Positions 24,801-32,579 of a DNA stretch of 64,000 bases are shown here, piece after piece. Each line of letters begins with the position of its first letter. Within the stretch, counting starts at the first letter, position 1. Both the position numbers and the translations under genes were made by a program. Origin of the DNA: Pseudomonas fluorescens (GTDB lineage: Bacteria > Pseudomonadota > Gammaproteobacteria > Pseudomonadales > Pseudomonadaceae). The notes under the pieces were generated by a model, which saw only the letters and a program-made list of their open reading frames with translations, was not told the origin of the DNA and made no database searches. The stretch covers positions 62,001 through 126,000 of the forward strand of contig NZ_LACC01000022.1 in the NCBI RefSeq assembly GCF_000967965.1. Reading direction: 5' to 3'.

Positions 24801-26447
24801 TTGCCGACCTTTGAACTGGCCAATGGCGAGTGGAGCGCCGAACTGGTGCAGGATGGCAAAACCGCTGATGCCCTGGCGGTACACTTGAGCGCGACCGGTG
24901 AAGGTTGGCAGGTGACTCAAACCCAGAGCCTTGATGCGGGTGAGGGCGATACGCCGTTGACGTTGCCGGCAGACGCCAGTGATATCCGCCTGCGTCTGGA
25001 CGACAGCCCGCAAGCGTTGTTCCGTTCTGCACTCGACGATCTGCTGAGCTACCCCTACGGTGGCGTCGAGCAGACCGCCAGCCGCCTGTTGCCGTTGAGC
25101 ATTGCCTACCCGACGCTGGCGGCGAATGCGCAGATCCGCGATCGCCTGCGCCTGATCATGCAAACCAGTCGCTTGCGCCTGGTACAAATGGCCGGCCCTT
25201 CGGCGAGCTTCACCTGGTGGGGCATGGACGGCGAGCCGGATGCCTTCCTCACCGCCTACGCCTATTACGCCGACTGGCACGCCAGCCAGGTGCTGGAACT
25301 GAGCCTGCCGCCGGAGCATTGGCAGCGGGTGCTGGAGGTCTACGCCAAGCAGGCGAAGAACACGCCGCTGTTGCAGCGGGCGCTGATCCTGTCGTTCGCC
25401 AAACAAATGCAGTTGCCGGTCAATACCTTGCTCAGTGGCTTGATGGATGACCTGGCGAAAGCGGGCGAGGGCACTGCCGCGAACCTGATGGAAGACGGCG
25501 AAGACAGCCTCGTCATGAGCGATCCGGATTCAGCCTTGGGGCTGGCGGGCGCACGAGTGCTGACGGCATCGCTGGCCAGGCAGGCGAAGGTCGCATTGCC
25601 GGATGCGTTCAACCGTCAACTGGCCGACGCACAGCAACGTCTGGCGGTCAGTTCCCAGCCGTTTGCCGAAGCGCTGAACCTGTCGCTGCAACCCTTCGAT
25701 CAGTCTCACGCCCAGGCCTTGCTGCAACGCCTGTTGCCGCAGCAATCGACCCTGGAACGTGCATTGGCACTCACCTGGCTGCAACGCAGCATCGAGCAGG
25801 CATCGCCCACCATTGCATTGGCGCCTGGTGACGGCTGGAAGAAGCAGTACGGGGTTTCTGGTGAGATGTATTGGACGTGGCAGGGGCCTGCGCCAGTGCC
25901 GACGGTATTGACGCTGACTGGCGCGCAAGAGCGTCCGCTGCGCGCTGCATTGAGCTACCGCAGCCAACAGCCGGCGGTCGATCCGATGGCCGTGACCATC
26001 ACCCGTCGCCTGTCGCGACTGGTGCCGGGGGATGAAGCCTTCACCTTCAAACTCGAAGCGGTCGGCAACGCGTCGTTGTCCAGCGACAACCTCTATCTCG
26101 ATGAAGTGATCGTCACCAGCAAAGCCGCCAGGCCGTTGCGCTATGGCCTGCTGGAGGTGCCGCTGCCACCGGGTGCCGATGTCGAACGCACGACCTGGGG
26201 CATCAAGCTCATGGGCAAGGCTGGCACCGAACCGACATCGCTGGAGAAGGCGCGATTCGAACCGGGGCAAATGGCTTATGCCGTTCCGGTCGATGCCTTG
26301 AGTGGCGAATTGCGCCTGCGGCACTTGGTGCGTTTCTCGCAGAAGGGGCAGTTCAACTTGCCGCCGGTGCGTTTCACTCAAGTTTATGCGCCGCAGCATC
26401 AGGCGCTTGAACAAAAAGCCGCCCTTGGCCAGGTCACGGTTCACTGA
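21888..26447 (+). CDS. bacterial alpha-2-macroglobulin, YfaS type, without thioester cysteine
   Basis: The product has 1519 residues, close to E. coli YfaS. A signal peptide (ends near AVDADD) is followed by many MG beta domains; the bait region lies around residue 810-860, and the thioester domain starts near 1040. At the thioester site the sequence is YPYGGVEQ, with Gly1059 where active members have Cys (GCxEQ), so no covalent trap can form. YfaS-type proteins are periplasmic or inner-membrane-associated and lack a lipobox; none is seen here. It overlaps the DUF1175 gene by 4 bases and lies one base before the next start. Confidence 0.93.
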   Translation: MTGARMLRFLSLMLVLVLPFSAVDADDSVPSSGYAPVAGESFFLLADSSFASDEQAMVRLEAPGRDYRRFRMEPYGGADIRVYRIDRPLDFLKRQKNLHRVVSDGQFKGEGLSNTLAYLWDNWYRKSRRVMQRAFSYESRKQVTEEVPELKMGNAMAAPTPYDAQPQFALIPGLPVVSQFRYPLWQAKPIQPPAGVNLAGSSSEFVSVAPGNVYIPLGNLKPGLYLVEALIGKYRATTMVFVSNTVAVSKIAGDELLVWAARKHEGSSVPKVNVLWTDGLGVMSSGATDADGLLRLKHVSPERSFVIGEDEEGGVFVSENFYYDSEIYDTKLYAFTDRPLYRPGDWVSLKIVGREFKNARDSVQPSAADVNVTVLDATGTALQSLDLKLDSKAGTQGRFQLPDNAVAGGYELRFNYKDQAYSSAFRVAEYIKPHFEISLNLAKQDYRTGEPVKGNLVLLYPDGKPVANAKLSLSLRAQQLSMVDNELQYLGQFPVELTSTELTTDAKGNASLDLPAADKPSRYMLTVFASDGAAYRVKTTKEILIDRGAANFRLSAPRRFSAVGDKVAFSYTREGEQADAVTPGSYGWVRLEDQSTGEGKLAATDKGFTLAFDRPGTYNLTLKDDHGRVVGATGHSVTGEGVKAVPGTVEIVLDKPEYIAGDEALALITFPEPVSDALLSLERDKVEATALLSKGGDWLKMEKLSDTQYRARIPVKDGFAPNLTFSVLYTKGGQYSFQNAGIKVVTPQIDVAITTDKETYQPGEIVSVDLTTQFAGKAIPAHLTVSVVDEMVYALQPEVAPSIDQFFYHPRRNNVRTSASLSFISYDVALPGSPGAPGKANRSERGVKVLERPRREDVDTAAWQPELLTDANGKTRFTFKMPDSLTRWRITARAIADGGQVGQKKQFVRSEKPLYLKWSGPTRFRAGDKPELGVFAFSQAEKPVKAELVTHFAGNEQRVPVTLNSGINYIPLPTFELANGEWSAELVQDGKTADALAVHLSATGEGWQVTQTQSLDAGEGDTPLTLPADASDIRLRLDDSPQALFRSALDDLLSYPYGGVEQTASRLLPLSIAYPTLAANAQIRDRLRLIMQTSRLRLVQMAGPSASFTWWGMDGEPDAFLTAYAYYADWHASQVLELSLPPEHWQRVLEVYAKQAKNTPLLQRALILSFAKQMQLPVNTLLSGLMDDLAKAGEGTAANLMEDGEDSLVMSDPDSALGLAGARVLTASLARQAKVALPDAFNRQLADAQQRLAVSSQPFAEALNLSLQPFDQSHAQALLQRLLPQQSTLERALALTWLQRSIEQASPTIALAPGDGWKKQYGVSGEMYWTWQGPAPVPTVLTLTGAQERPLRAALSYRSQQPAVDPMAVTITRRLSRLVPGDEAFTFKLEAVGNASLSSDNLYLDEVIVTSKAARPLRYGLLEVPLPPGADVERTTWGIKLMGKAGTEPTSLEKARFEPGQMAYAVPVDALSGELRLRHLVRFSQKGQFNLPPVRFTQVYAPQHQALEQKAALGQVTVH

Positions 26448-26448
26448 C

Positions 26449-28068
26449 GTGCACAGGCTGCTGATAGGTTGGTTGCTGTGTTTGATCCCTGTGCTGGCAA
26501 CGGCGCAGGACGAACCTTTGCGCCTGGCCTTCAAGGGCGATTTGTTGTCGCTGAGCCGAACGCAGGTGATCACCCGCGAGCCATTGCCGCCGACCTTGCA
26601 GACGCCACTGGGCAGTGTGTGGAAGTTGTTCGTCTACGCCTGGCTGGTGGACACCGGCGCGCGCGAGCCGGCTTACGAATGCCGCGGGCAGTCGAAAGAA
26701 GAGGTTTATTGCTGCACGGCGGGCGGCAGGATCGAGCGTGATCAGGCGTTGGTGAAGTCATGCGGTCTGTATTTCGAACCCGCGCGGCTGGGCATTCGTG
26801 ATGCCGACTGGCGAGCCTATTGGCAGGCGCGGCAGGCGCCGCAATGGTTGCTGGATTTGCCTTCGTTGCAACCAGCTACCCGGGTTTCGGTGGCGGAACT
26901 GTTGAAGGTGTTGGCCGTGCTGCCGGCGCAGGATCAAGCCCGGCGAGTTTTGCTCGATGTGCTGCTCAATGCCGCTGATGGTCATGTCGTCGGCGAACTC
27001 GGCAGCCGCCTGCGGGTGAAGACCTGGAGCTGGCTGGCGGATCAGGATGCAACATCGCGTCAGGGCGGGTTTGCCGGTTGGACGGCGGACGGTACCCCGG
27101 TCTGGGCCGGTGGACGCGGTACCAGTCAACGGGTACTTCGAGATTACGCGCAGGCACTGTCTACGGTGATTCCTGTTGCATGGCCTACGGATGCAGGGCA
27201 GTGCGTAGAGGTCGACCTGTTCTCCCGCTACCCACTTCGGCGCGTGCTGTCAGGGAACGGTGTGGTGTCCTCCGGGGCGTTGCAGGGTGATTACCGCGTC
27301 GAATTCGCCAACGGCAATGGGCTGGATATCCACAGCGACGGCGAACTGTTTCTGCTGAACCACAAGCTCGTGGCTCGTCTGGATCGCGAAGAGTACGTCG
27401 CCCGCGTTCTCCAGCGCGAAGCCAGTGCCGAACCGGTCGAGGCCGCCAAAGCCCTGACCGTGGCCATTCGCACATACTTGCTGCAAAACGCCACGCGCAG
27501 CGGTGACTGCCTGAGCATCGACGATAGCAGCAGCCGTCAGCGGGTCGCACCGAGTCCGGCGTCGTCCGAGTCTCGCGATATCGCGGCGTGGACCAGCGAC
27601 CTGGTGCTGGCCGGCAGCACCGTCACCTACCATTCCGATCAACCCGGACCGGACAAATTGTCCTGGCAGCAAGCCGTCGAACAGGCCCGTGCCGGCCAGC
27701 GCTACGACGCCATCCTGCTGCACGCCTACCCACGCGCCAGTCTCAGTCGCTGGGACAACCCGGTCGCGTCCTGCGAAGCGTTGCCCGCCGCACAAGAATG
27801 GCTGCAGAAACAACGGCGCGGCTGGCGCCAGAAACTTGAAAGCGAAACCGGCTACAGCGAAGTCAGCACCTTCGCCGTATGCCGCCTGGCCTTCGGCCGC
27901 CCCTATGTCGACCGCGAACGTCTGCGCATCTACGTGCGTGGCGCGCAGACACTGCAAGACCGCCTCGACCTGACCCATGAATACCTGCACCTGGCCTTCG
28001 AAGCACATCCCAATGGCCAGGATGAAACCTACATCGAAGGGCTCGCCCGCCACCTCTTGCTGGAATAG
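26449..28068 (+). CDS. DUF2300 (YfaQ-like) exported protein with PBP-like and SpoIID-like motifs
   Basis: The 539-residue protein starts at a GTG one base after the yfaS stop, and has a signal peptide (HRLLIGWLLCLIPVLATAQ). The first half has S56-V-W-K59, S104-C-G106 and K191-T-W193 followed by GGFAGWTADGTPVW, an order that resembles the SxxK, SxN and KTG motifs of penicillin-binding proteins. The second half has YVARVLQREASAEPVEAAKA near Glu324, resembling the SpoIID lytic enzyme GEMP region. Both comparisons are mine, from motif reading. The family is uncharacterised and linked to yfaS. An HE-containing C-terminus (HEYLHLAFEAH) ends it. Confidence 0.82.
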   Translation: MHRLLIGWLLCLIPVLATAQDEPLRLAFKGDLLSLSRTQVITREPLPPTLQTPLGSVWKLFVYAWLVDTGAREPAYECRGQSKEEVYCCTAGGRIERDQALVKSCGLYFEPARLGIRDADWRAYWQARQAPQWLLDLPSLQPATRVSVAELLKVLAVLPAQDQARRVLLDVLLNAADGHVVGELGSRLRVKTWSWLADQDATSRQGGFAGWTADGTPVWAGGRGTSQRVLRDYAQALSTVIPVAWPTDAGQCVEVDLFSRYPLRRVLSGNGVVSSGALQGDYRVEFANGNGLDIHSDGELFLLNHKLVARLDREEYVARVLQREASAEPVEAAKALTVAIRTYLLQNATRSGDCLSIDDSSSRQRVAPSPASSESRDIAAWTSDLVLAGSTVTYHSDQPGPDKLSWQQAVEQARAGQRYDAILLHAYPRASLSRWDNPVASCEALPAAQEWLQKQRRGWRQKLESETGYSEVSTFAVCRLAFGRPYVDRERLRIYVRGAQTLQDRLDLTHEYLHLAFEAHPNGQDETYIEGLARHLLLE

Positions 28069-28071
28069 TCC

Positions 28072-28884
28072 ATGAAGCTCCGTTATCCACAGGTCTTGCT
28101 GTTGCTCTGTTCGCTGGTGGCGTTGCCATCGGTGATGGCGGCTGACAGCGTCAAACTCGACACCCCCGCAGGTGGCTGGCGCACCGGCGCGCCTGAGGGC
28201 GAAGGGGAAAACTTCCGACAGACCGTCAACTACCCGGCCTCGTCGGTGAATACCCCGGCAGGGCAGGCCAACACCGCTCGCATCAGCGGGCAGATCAAGG
28301 CCACAGCCAAATCCACAGACCCCGGCCGGCTGATCGTCAACGGGGTGAGCATGCCGCTGAAAATCGACCCGGCCGGCCGCTTCGATCGCCCGTTCTCATT
28401 CCCCAACGGCAGCAACAGCGTCGAGGTTCGCAGCCCTGATGGCCAACAACGTCAGCGCACGCAATTTCTCAACAGCAGCGGCGGTGCGACTCCGGCCAAA
28501 TTGCGCGTTTTGTTGTCCTGGGACAGCGACAGCACCGACCTCGACCTGCACCTGATCACCCCCGACGGAGCGCACATCTGGTACGGCGACCGGGTCGCCC
28601 CCAACGGCGCCGCGCTCGACGTCGACGTCACCACCGGCTACGGCCCGGAAATCTTCGCCATGCCCGCGCCGATCAAAGGGCAATATCTGGTCTACGTGAA
28701 CTACTTTGGCGGCGGCTACAGCAGTGATGAAGAGGGGCAGGAAGACGCGGTCCAACCGCTGACCACGGCGCAGGTGACGGTGATTACCGAGGAAGGCACG
28801 CCGAGCGAGAAGATGGAAACGTTCCTGGTGCCGATGCGCGCGGTGGGGGAGCTGACGTTGGTGAAGTCGTTCAGCTATCCGTGA
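28072..28884 (+). CDS. YfaP-like DUF2135 exported protein (second copy)
   Basis: The 270-residue protein starts three bases after the DUF2300 stop. A signal peptide (ends near SVMAADS) precedes a GGWRTG element and the DUF2135 core (LRVLLSWDSDSTDLDLHLITPDGAHIWYGD ... GQYLVYVNYFGGGY). It is paralogous to 18713-19504 and holds the position of yfaP at the end of the E. coli locus. The stop codon lies inside the last bases of the convergent diguanylate cyclase gene (14-base overlap). Confidence 0.87.
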   Translation: MKLRYPQVLLLLCSLVALPSVMAADSVKLDTPAGGWRTGAPEGEGENFRQTVNYPASSVNTPAGQANTARISGQIKATAKSTDPGRLIVNGVSMPLKIDPAGRFDRPFSFPNGSNSVEVRSPDGQQRQRTQFLNSSGGATPAKLRVLLSWDSDSTDLDLHLITPDGAHIWYGDRVAPNGAALDVDVTTGYGPEIFAMPAPIKGQYLVYVNYFGGGYSSDEEGQEDAVQPLTTAQVTVITEEGTPSEKMETFLVPMRAVGELTLVKSFSYP

Positions 28885-30046
28885 GGTTGAGGTACAACTT
28901 GCGCAGGGTTTGCACACGATTGCGCCCGTGATCCTTGGCGCCATACAGGGCTTCATCCGCCTGTGAAAGCAGGCTCGAAAGCTCGTAGCCCGACTCGCCG
29001 GTGGTGACGACGCCGATACTGACACTGAGTATCCCCGGCTCCAGCAGCGACAGCCGGGAAAACGCCTGACGGATGCGTTCAGCCACCTGAACCGCCTCCT
29101 GCTCATCCGCCCCTTTGAGCAGGCAGGCAAACTCTTCTCCCCCGATACGACCGAACACATCGTGATTGAGCAGGTTGCCTGTCAGAATCCGGCTGAACGC
29201 GATCAGTGCCTGATCCCCCATCGGATGGCCAAAGCTATCGTTCAGGCGCTTGAAGTGATCCAGGTCGCACAGCAGCAACGCAACGGGTTCTGCCCGGCGC
29301 TTGCAGTTGGTCAGCAATTGTTCACCGTGCGACATGAAGGCGCGACGGTTGCCGATCCCTGTCAGCGGATCACAGAACGCGGCAGCTTTGAACTTCAGCT
29401 CCGCGCGCTCCTTGACCATGGCCAGCGTCACATAAGCGATCCCGATGACATACAGCATGGATTCGAACAGCATGAAGGAGAAAAAACGTACGCCATCGCC
29501 GATGCCTGACAGCGCTTGATCCAGAGGCAGGCTCTTATCGATCACGCTGCGAACGATATAGAAAGCCGTGTGCAGCAGCGTCAGAACCAGCGCCGGCATG
29601 TACGCGACTTCAAGCTTTTTCCGGCTGCGCCAGAACTCCGATGCCGTCAGCACGCCATAACCGGCCGTCAGCAGTGAATACACCACGACTCGCACGGGCA
29701 TGGCGTCATAGAACGCCGGGATAAGGCACAGGATCAGCCAGATGCCGGCGCCCGCGAAAACTCCCGGCAGCGAAGGCGCGCGCCCGACAAATACGCGCAT
29801 GGCGGTCCAGTTCATCGCTGCGCTCAGCAACAGAGCCATGTTGCCGAAAATCAGCGGGATAACATCGACCCCACGACCCCGCCAACTGACCAGCACCACG
29901 CCAAGGGCAGCCAGCAGCATCATTGCACCCAGATAAGCCAGAGGCCGCTCACGGGTTTCACGCCACCAGGCATGACAGGTCAACAAACCCATCAGAATGA
30001 AAACGAAGACCGAGACTACCAGCAGGGTCGGGATGTGCAGATCCAT
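28871..30046 (-). CDS. membrane-anchored diguanylate cyclase (GGEEF)
   Basis: The 391-residue protein has about seven hydrophobic segments in residues 7-200 and then a GGDEF domain. The active site is GGEEF at 302-306 (FGRIGGEEFACLLKG), and the substrate-binding CDLDHFKRLNDSFGHPMGDQAL is intact, so it should make c-di-GMP. The inhibitory site RxxD that precedes GGEEF by five residues is L-N-H-D here, which suggests no feedback inhibition by that route. It overlaps the second DUF2135 gene tail to tail by 14 bases. Confidence 0.92.
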   Translation of the reverse strand: MDLHIPTLLVVSVFVFILMGLLTCHAWWRETRERPLAYLGAMMLLAALGVVLVSWRGRGVDVIPLIFGNMALLLSAAMNWTAMRVFVGRAPSLPGVFAGAGIWLILCLIPAFYDAMPVRVVVYSLLTAGYGVLTASEFWRSRKKLEVAYMPALVLTLLHTAFYIVRSVIDKSLPLDQALSGIGDGVRFFSFMLFESMLYVIGIAYVTLAMVKERAELKFKAAAFCDPLTGIGNRRAFMSHGEQLLTNCKRRAEPVALLLCDLDHFKRLNDSFGHPMGDQALIAFSRILTGNLLNHDVFGRIGGEEFACLLKGADEQEAVQVAERIRQAFSRLSLLEPGILSVSIGVVTTGESGYELSSLLSQADEALYGAKDHGRNRVQTLRKLYLNLTDS

Positions 30047-30284
30047 TGCGAAGGTTCCCGTTGAGCTTGAAAGCGAAGTCCGACCGGCAGAGCTTCTCCG
30101 GGGTAAGGGTAGCGGTCTTTGGACTGGGTGGATTTAGCATCGGCCATTTTGGCTTGGCAAGTGTTCTCTGGGTGGGATGGAGGCTTATTAGCGTTGTTTC
30201 ATGCAGAAATACATTGTGAATGTTTCTGCGTCGGTATCAGGAGTAATTGAAAGGGCCCTCCAACCGACATGGAAATGCCCTGAC

Positions 30285-31298
30285 GTGAATGATCTTCGTA
30301 GCGATACCTCTCTCGATTCTGCTTTCAACGAAATCACCCAACTGATTGTGACCGCGCGACAACGCGCCATGCAGGCGGTCAACACCGAACTGATTGAGTT
30401 GCACTGGCAGGTGGGGGCCTACATCAGTCGCAAAATTGAAGCGGCGGAGTGGGGTGATGGGGTGGTGGCACAACTGGCTCAGCACCTGGCCTATACGCAG
30501 GCTGGATTGCGGGGGTTCACCCGTGCGAATCTTTTTCGCATGCGCAAGTTTTACGAGGCTTATAGGCATGACGCAAAAGTCGCAGCACTGCTGCGACAAT
30601 TGCCCTGGACCCAGAATCTGATCATCCTCAATCAGAGCAAACGCCCGGAAGAGCGTGAGTTTTACCTGCGCATGGCAATCCAGGAAAAGTGGTCGAGCCG
30701 CGAACTGGAGCGTCAGTTCAAGGCGGCTCTGTTTGAGCGTTCAGTGGTCAGCCCGGCAAAAGTCTCAGCACCGCTGCGACAAATTCATCCCCAGGCCCTG
30801 GACGTGTTCAAGGATGCCTACGTGGTCGAGTTTCTGGCTCTGGAGCGTGGTCATGCAGAGACAGACTTGCATGGAGGCCTGCTGCACAAGCTCAGGGATT
30901 TTCTGATCGAACTGGGCAGGGACTTCTGCTTTGTGGGTTCGCAATATCCGTTGCAGGTAGGTGGACGGGACTTTGCGCTGGATCTGTTGTTTTTCCACCG
31001 TGGGCTGAACTGCCTGGTGGCGATCGAACTCAAGGTCGGGCGCTTTGAGCCGGAATACTTGGGGAAGATGGATTTTTATCTTGAAGCGTTGGACCGTAAT
31101 GTCCGCAAGCCACACGAAAACCCGGCGCTCGGTGTATTGCTGTGCGCGAGCAAAGAGGACGAAATCGTCGAATACGCCCTGAACCGCTCACTGTCGCCTG
31201 CCTTGATCGCGGAGTACCACACCCAATTGCCAGACAAGAAACTGTTGCAAGCCAAGCTGCAGGAGTTTTATGCACTGAATACTGAAGGGGTTGAGTGA
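30285..31298 (+). CDS. YhcG/DUF1016-type PDDEXK nuclease
   Basis: The protein (about 337 aa) has an N-terminal DUF1016 part (ITQLIVTARQRAMQAVNTELIELHWQVGAYISRKIE ... GFTRANLFRMRKFYEAYR) and a C-terminal PDDEXK domain in which DFALDLLFF and VAIELKVG give the D...ExK metal site. These proteins are common in accessory regions and are presumed DNA nucleases; the biological task is not known. The start is uncertain: I take the GTG at 30285, which leads into VNDLRSDTSLD; an ATG at 30201 would add 28 AT-rich codons that look non-coding. Confidence 0.85.
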   Translation: MNDLRSDTSLDSAFNEITQLIVTARQRAMQAVNTELIELHWQVGAYISRKIEAAEWGDGVVAQLAQHLAYTQAGLRGFTRANLFRMRKFYEAYRHDAKVAALLRQLPWTQNLIILNQSKRPEEREFYLRMAIQEKWSSRELERQFKAALFERSVVSPAKVSAPLRQIHPQALDVFKDAYVVEFLALERGHAETDLHGGLLHKLRDFLIELGRDFCFVGSQYPLQVGGRDFALDLLFFHRGLNCLVAIELKVGRFEPEYLGKMDFYLEALDRNVRKPHENPALGVLLCASKEDEIVEYALNRSLSPALIAEYHTQLPDKKLLQAKLQEFYALNTEGVE

Positions 31299-31603
31299 GT
31301 TTTGTTGTGAATCACTTTCGTTCAGGCATTAAAAAGCCGGCTTGTGGCCGGCTTCTCGGGGACTGGCTTGGATCATTTTTGGTAAACCGCGCCAGCCTTC
31401 AAAACGTACACCCGGATCTTGCGTCCGGCTGTGGGACCTGGTGAGAAAGTCATCTGTCAGGCCAGAGCATCTGAGCCGCAGGGCGGATCGATGCGCAAAT
31501 GTGGGGCGCAGCATACGCAGGTTTGATGGAAATTCCCAGCGGGAAGTGCCGGGCAGAGCCGTTTGGCCACCCGGGTGGGCGGCCGATGGGCGTTCTGGAG
31601 TGC
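31299..31603. other. intergenic region with a hairpin and a palindrome
   Basis: No convincing gene lies here. AAGCCGGC (31334-31341) and GCCGGCTT (31347-31354) form a strong hairpin preceded by an A-run; it would act as a terminator for leftward transcripts and less well for the nuclease gene. CCACCCGGGTGG at 31567-31578 is a perfect twelve-base palindrome. A 106-codon leftward frame that covers the region has no recognisable product and looks fortuitous. Confidence 0.5.
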
Positions 31604-32350
31604 TTAAAGAAACGGCACCGTCGGCCGTCGTTTGTTCAGGGTCGACCACCAGAATACCCAGCCCAGTACCCTGATGTTCTGCTCTTCGATTTGTGCGGTC
31701 CTGAATATTTCATCCGGGTATTCGGCGCGGTTGTGGCTGCGCAGTCGCAGGGAGTTGCCCGGTAGTCGGTGCAGGTACTTGATGCGCAGCATGCCGTCAT
31801 GTTCGATGGCGTAGATCTCGCCATCGACAATCTGGGTCAGGCCACGGTCAATCGCCAGGGTTGAACCGTCTTCGATTTTCTCACCCATGCTGTTGCCGCT
31901 CATCAGGGCGCAGATGGCGTCGGCGTGGTTGATTTCCAGGGAGTCGAGGTGGCTGCGGGGCAGACGGATGGATTTCTCGGAGTCTTCTATGACGTGGGTT
32001 TTGTTGGAGCCCGGGGCGGTGACAGCTTCCTTGAGGAATGGCAGTTCGACGTCGACAGGCTCGATGACCGTGTAGACACCACGGATGGTCTGGGCATCGA
32101 AGGTGTTGCCGGTTTCGTCGAGCAGGCGCAGATGTTGGGCATCTTTCGAGCCTTCACCGGTTTTCAGCCAGTCGCTGCTGACGGAGAGTTTTCGAGCGAC
32201 TTCCTCCATGCAATGGGCAGGCACACCGCGGGTGTACCAGTTATGTACATTTTGCGGAGCCGTATCCAGGAATTCGGCAAATCCGGTGGTCGTGATGTTC
32301 GCTGCTTCGAGGAGCGCTTTGAAGCGTGGGCCGCTAGTGTTCTTTTTCAT
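31604..32350 (-). CDS. phage-type S24 repressor (HTH + peptidase S24)
   Basis: The 248-residue protein has an N-terminal XRE-like helix-turn-helix (TTTGFAEFLDTAPQNVHNWYTRG, about residues 20-42) and a C-terminal S24 domain with Ser154 (SGNSMGEKIEDG) and Lys191 (RIKYLHR), the LexA/CI pair for self-cleavage. At the hinge, where relatives have Ala-Gly, the sequence is T-A112-P113-G114-S. It resembles PrtR-like repressors of prophages and pyocins, but no phage genes surround it. MKKNTSG at 32350 is taken as the start; nine further residues are possible upstream. Confidence 0.85.
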   Translation of the reverse strand: MKKNTSGPRFKALLEAANITTTGFAEFLDTAPQNVHNWYTRGVPAHCMEEVARKLSVSSDWLKTGEGSKDAQHLRLLDETGNTFDAQTIRGVYTVIEPVDVELPFLKEAVTAPGSNKTHVIEDSEKSIRLPRSHLDSLEINHADAICALMSGNSMGEKIEDGSTLAIDRGLTQIVDGEIYAIEHDGMLRIKYLHRLPGNSLRLRSHNRAEYPDEIFRTAQIEEQNIRVLGWVFWWSTLNKRRPTVPFL

Positions 32351-32381
32351 GAACGCGAGTCTACTGGCGGCTAACAAGGGT

Positions 32382-32404
32382 TTGAATAAACGCCTCGTTC
32401 AAAT
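32382..32404. promoter_or_regulatory. candidate operator of the S24 repressor
   Basis: TTTGAA and TTCAAA form an inverted repeat spaced by 11 bases, starting 32 bases upstream of the repressor ATG in AT-rich DNA. The spacing of about one and a half helical turns is suitable for an autoregulatory dimer site. Assignment is by position only. Confidence 0.4.
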
Positions 32405-32517
32405 TTCGCGGGAAATTTACGACTGGATGTAAGACGCTCTTGGGGAATTTTAAACAAGCAAAAACCATTGGAGGGTCTATTTAAACGGGGTGTTTGGCGT
32501 GCTTATCAAGCGCCCAC

Positions 32518-32545
32518 AAAAAACCCCGGATTACCCGGGGTTTTT
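32518..32545. terminator. bidirectional terminator after ppa
   Basis: AACCCCGG (32522-32529) and CCGGGGTT (32535-32542) form a G/C-rich stem with a five-base loop. It is flanked by an A-run on the left and a T-run on the right, so it works on both strands. It lies 35 bases beyond the ppa stop on the minus strand. Confidence 0.9.
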
Positions 32546-32579
32546 CTTGCCGCTTACAGCTAAAAGCCAGCAGCCGAGC

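Noticed and set aside
22767..25406. 879-codon open frame on the minus strand opposite the alpha-2-macroglobulin gene
   Set aside because: The plus-strand protein is a clear family member over its full length; the antisense frame gives His/Gln/Gly-rich sequence with no recognisable fold, as is usual in high-GC DNA.
18434..28884. integration of the fic-yfa region as a genomic island
   Set aside because: There is no integrase, flanking direct repeat or tRNA site, and yfa codon use looks like that of its neighbours; only fic looks accessory.
30201..30284. 28-codon N-terminal extension of the YhcG-like protein
   Set aside because: The added codons are AT-rich, unlike the rest, and no ribosome-binding site precedes the ATG.
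31329..31649. 106-codon leftward frame downstream of the S24 repressor
   Set aside because: It overlaps the repressor end in another frame, has no ribosome-binding site, and resembles translated intergenic repeats.
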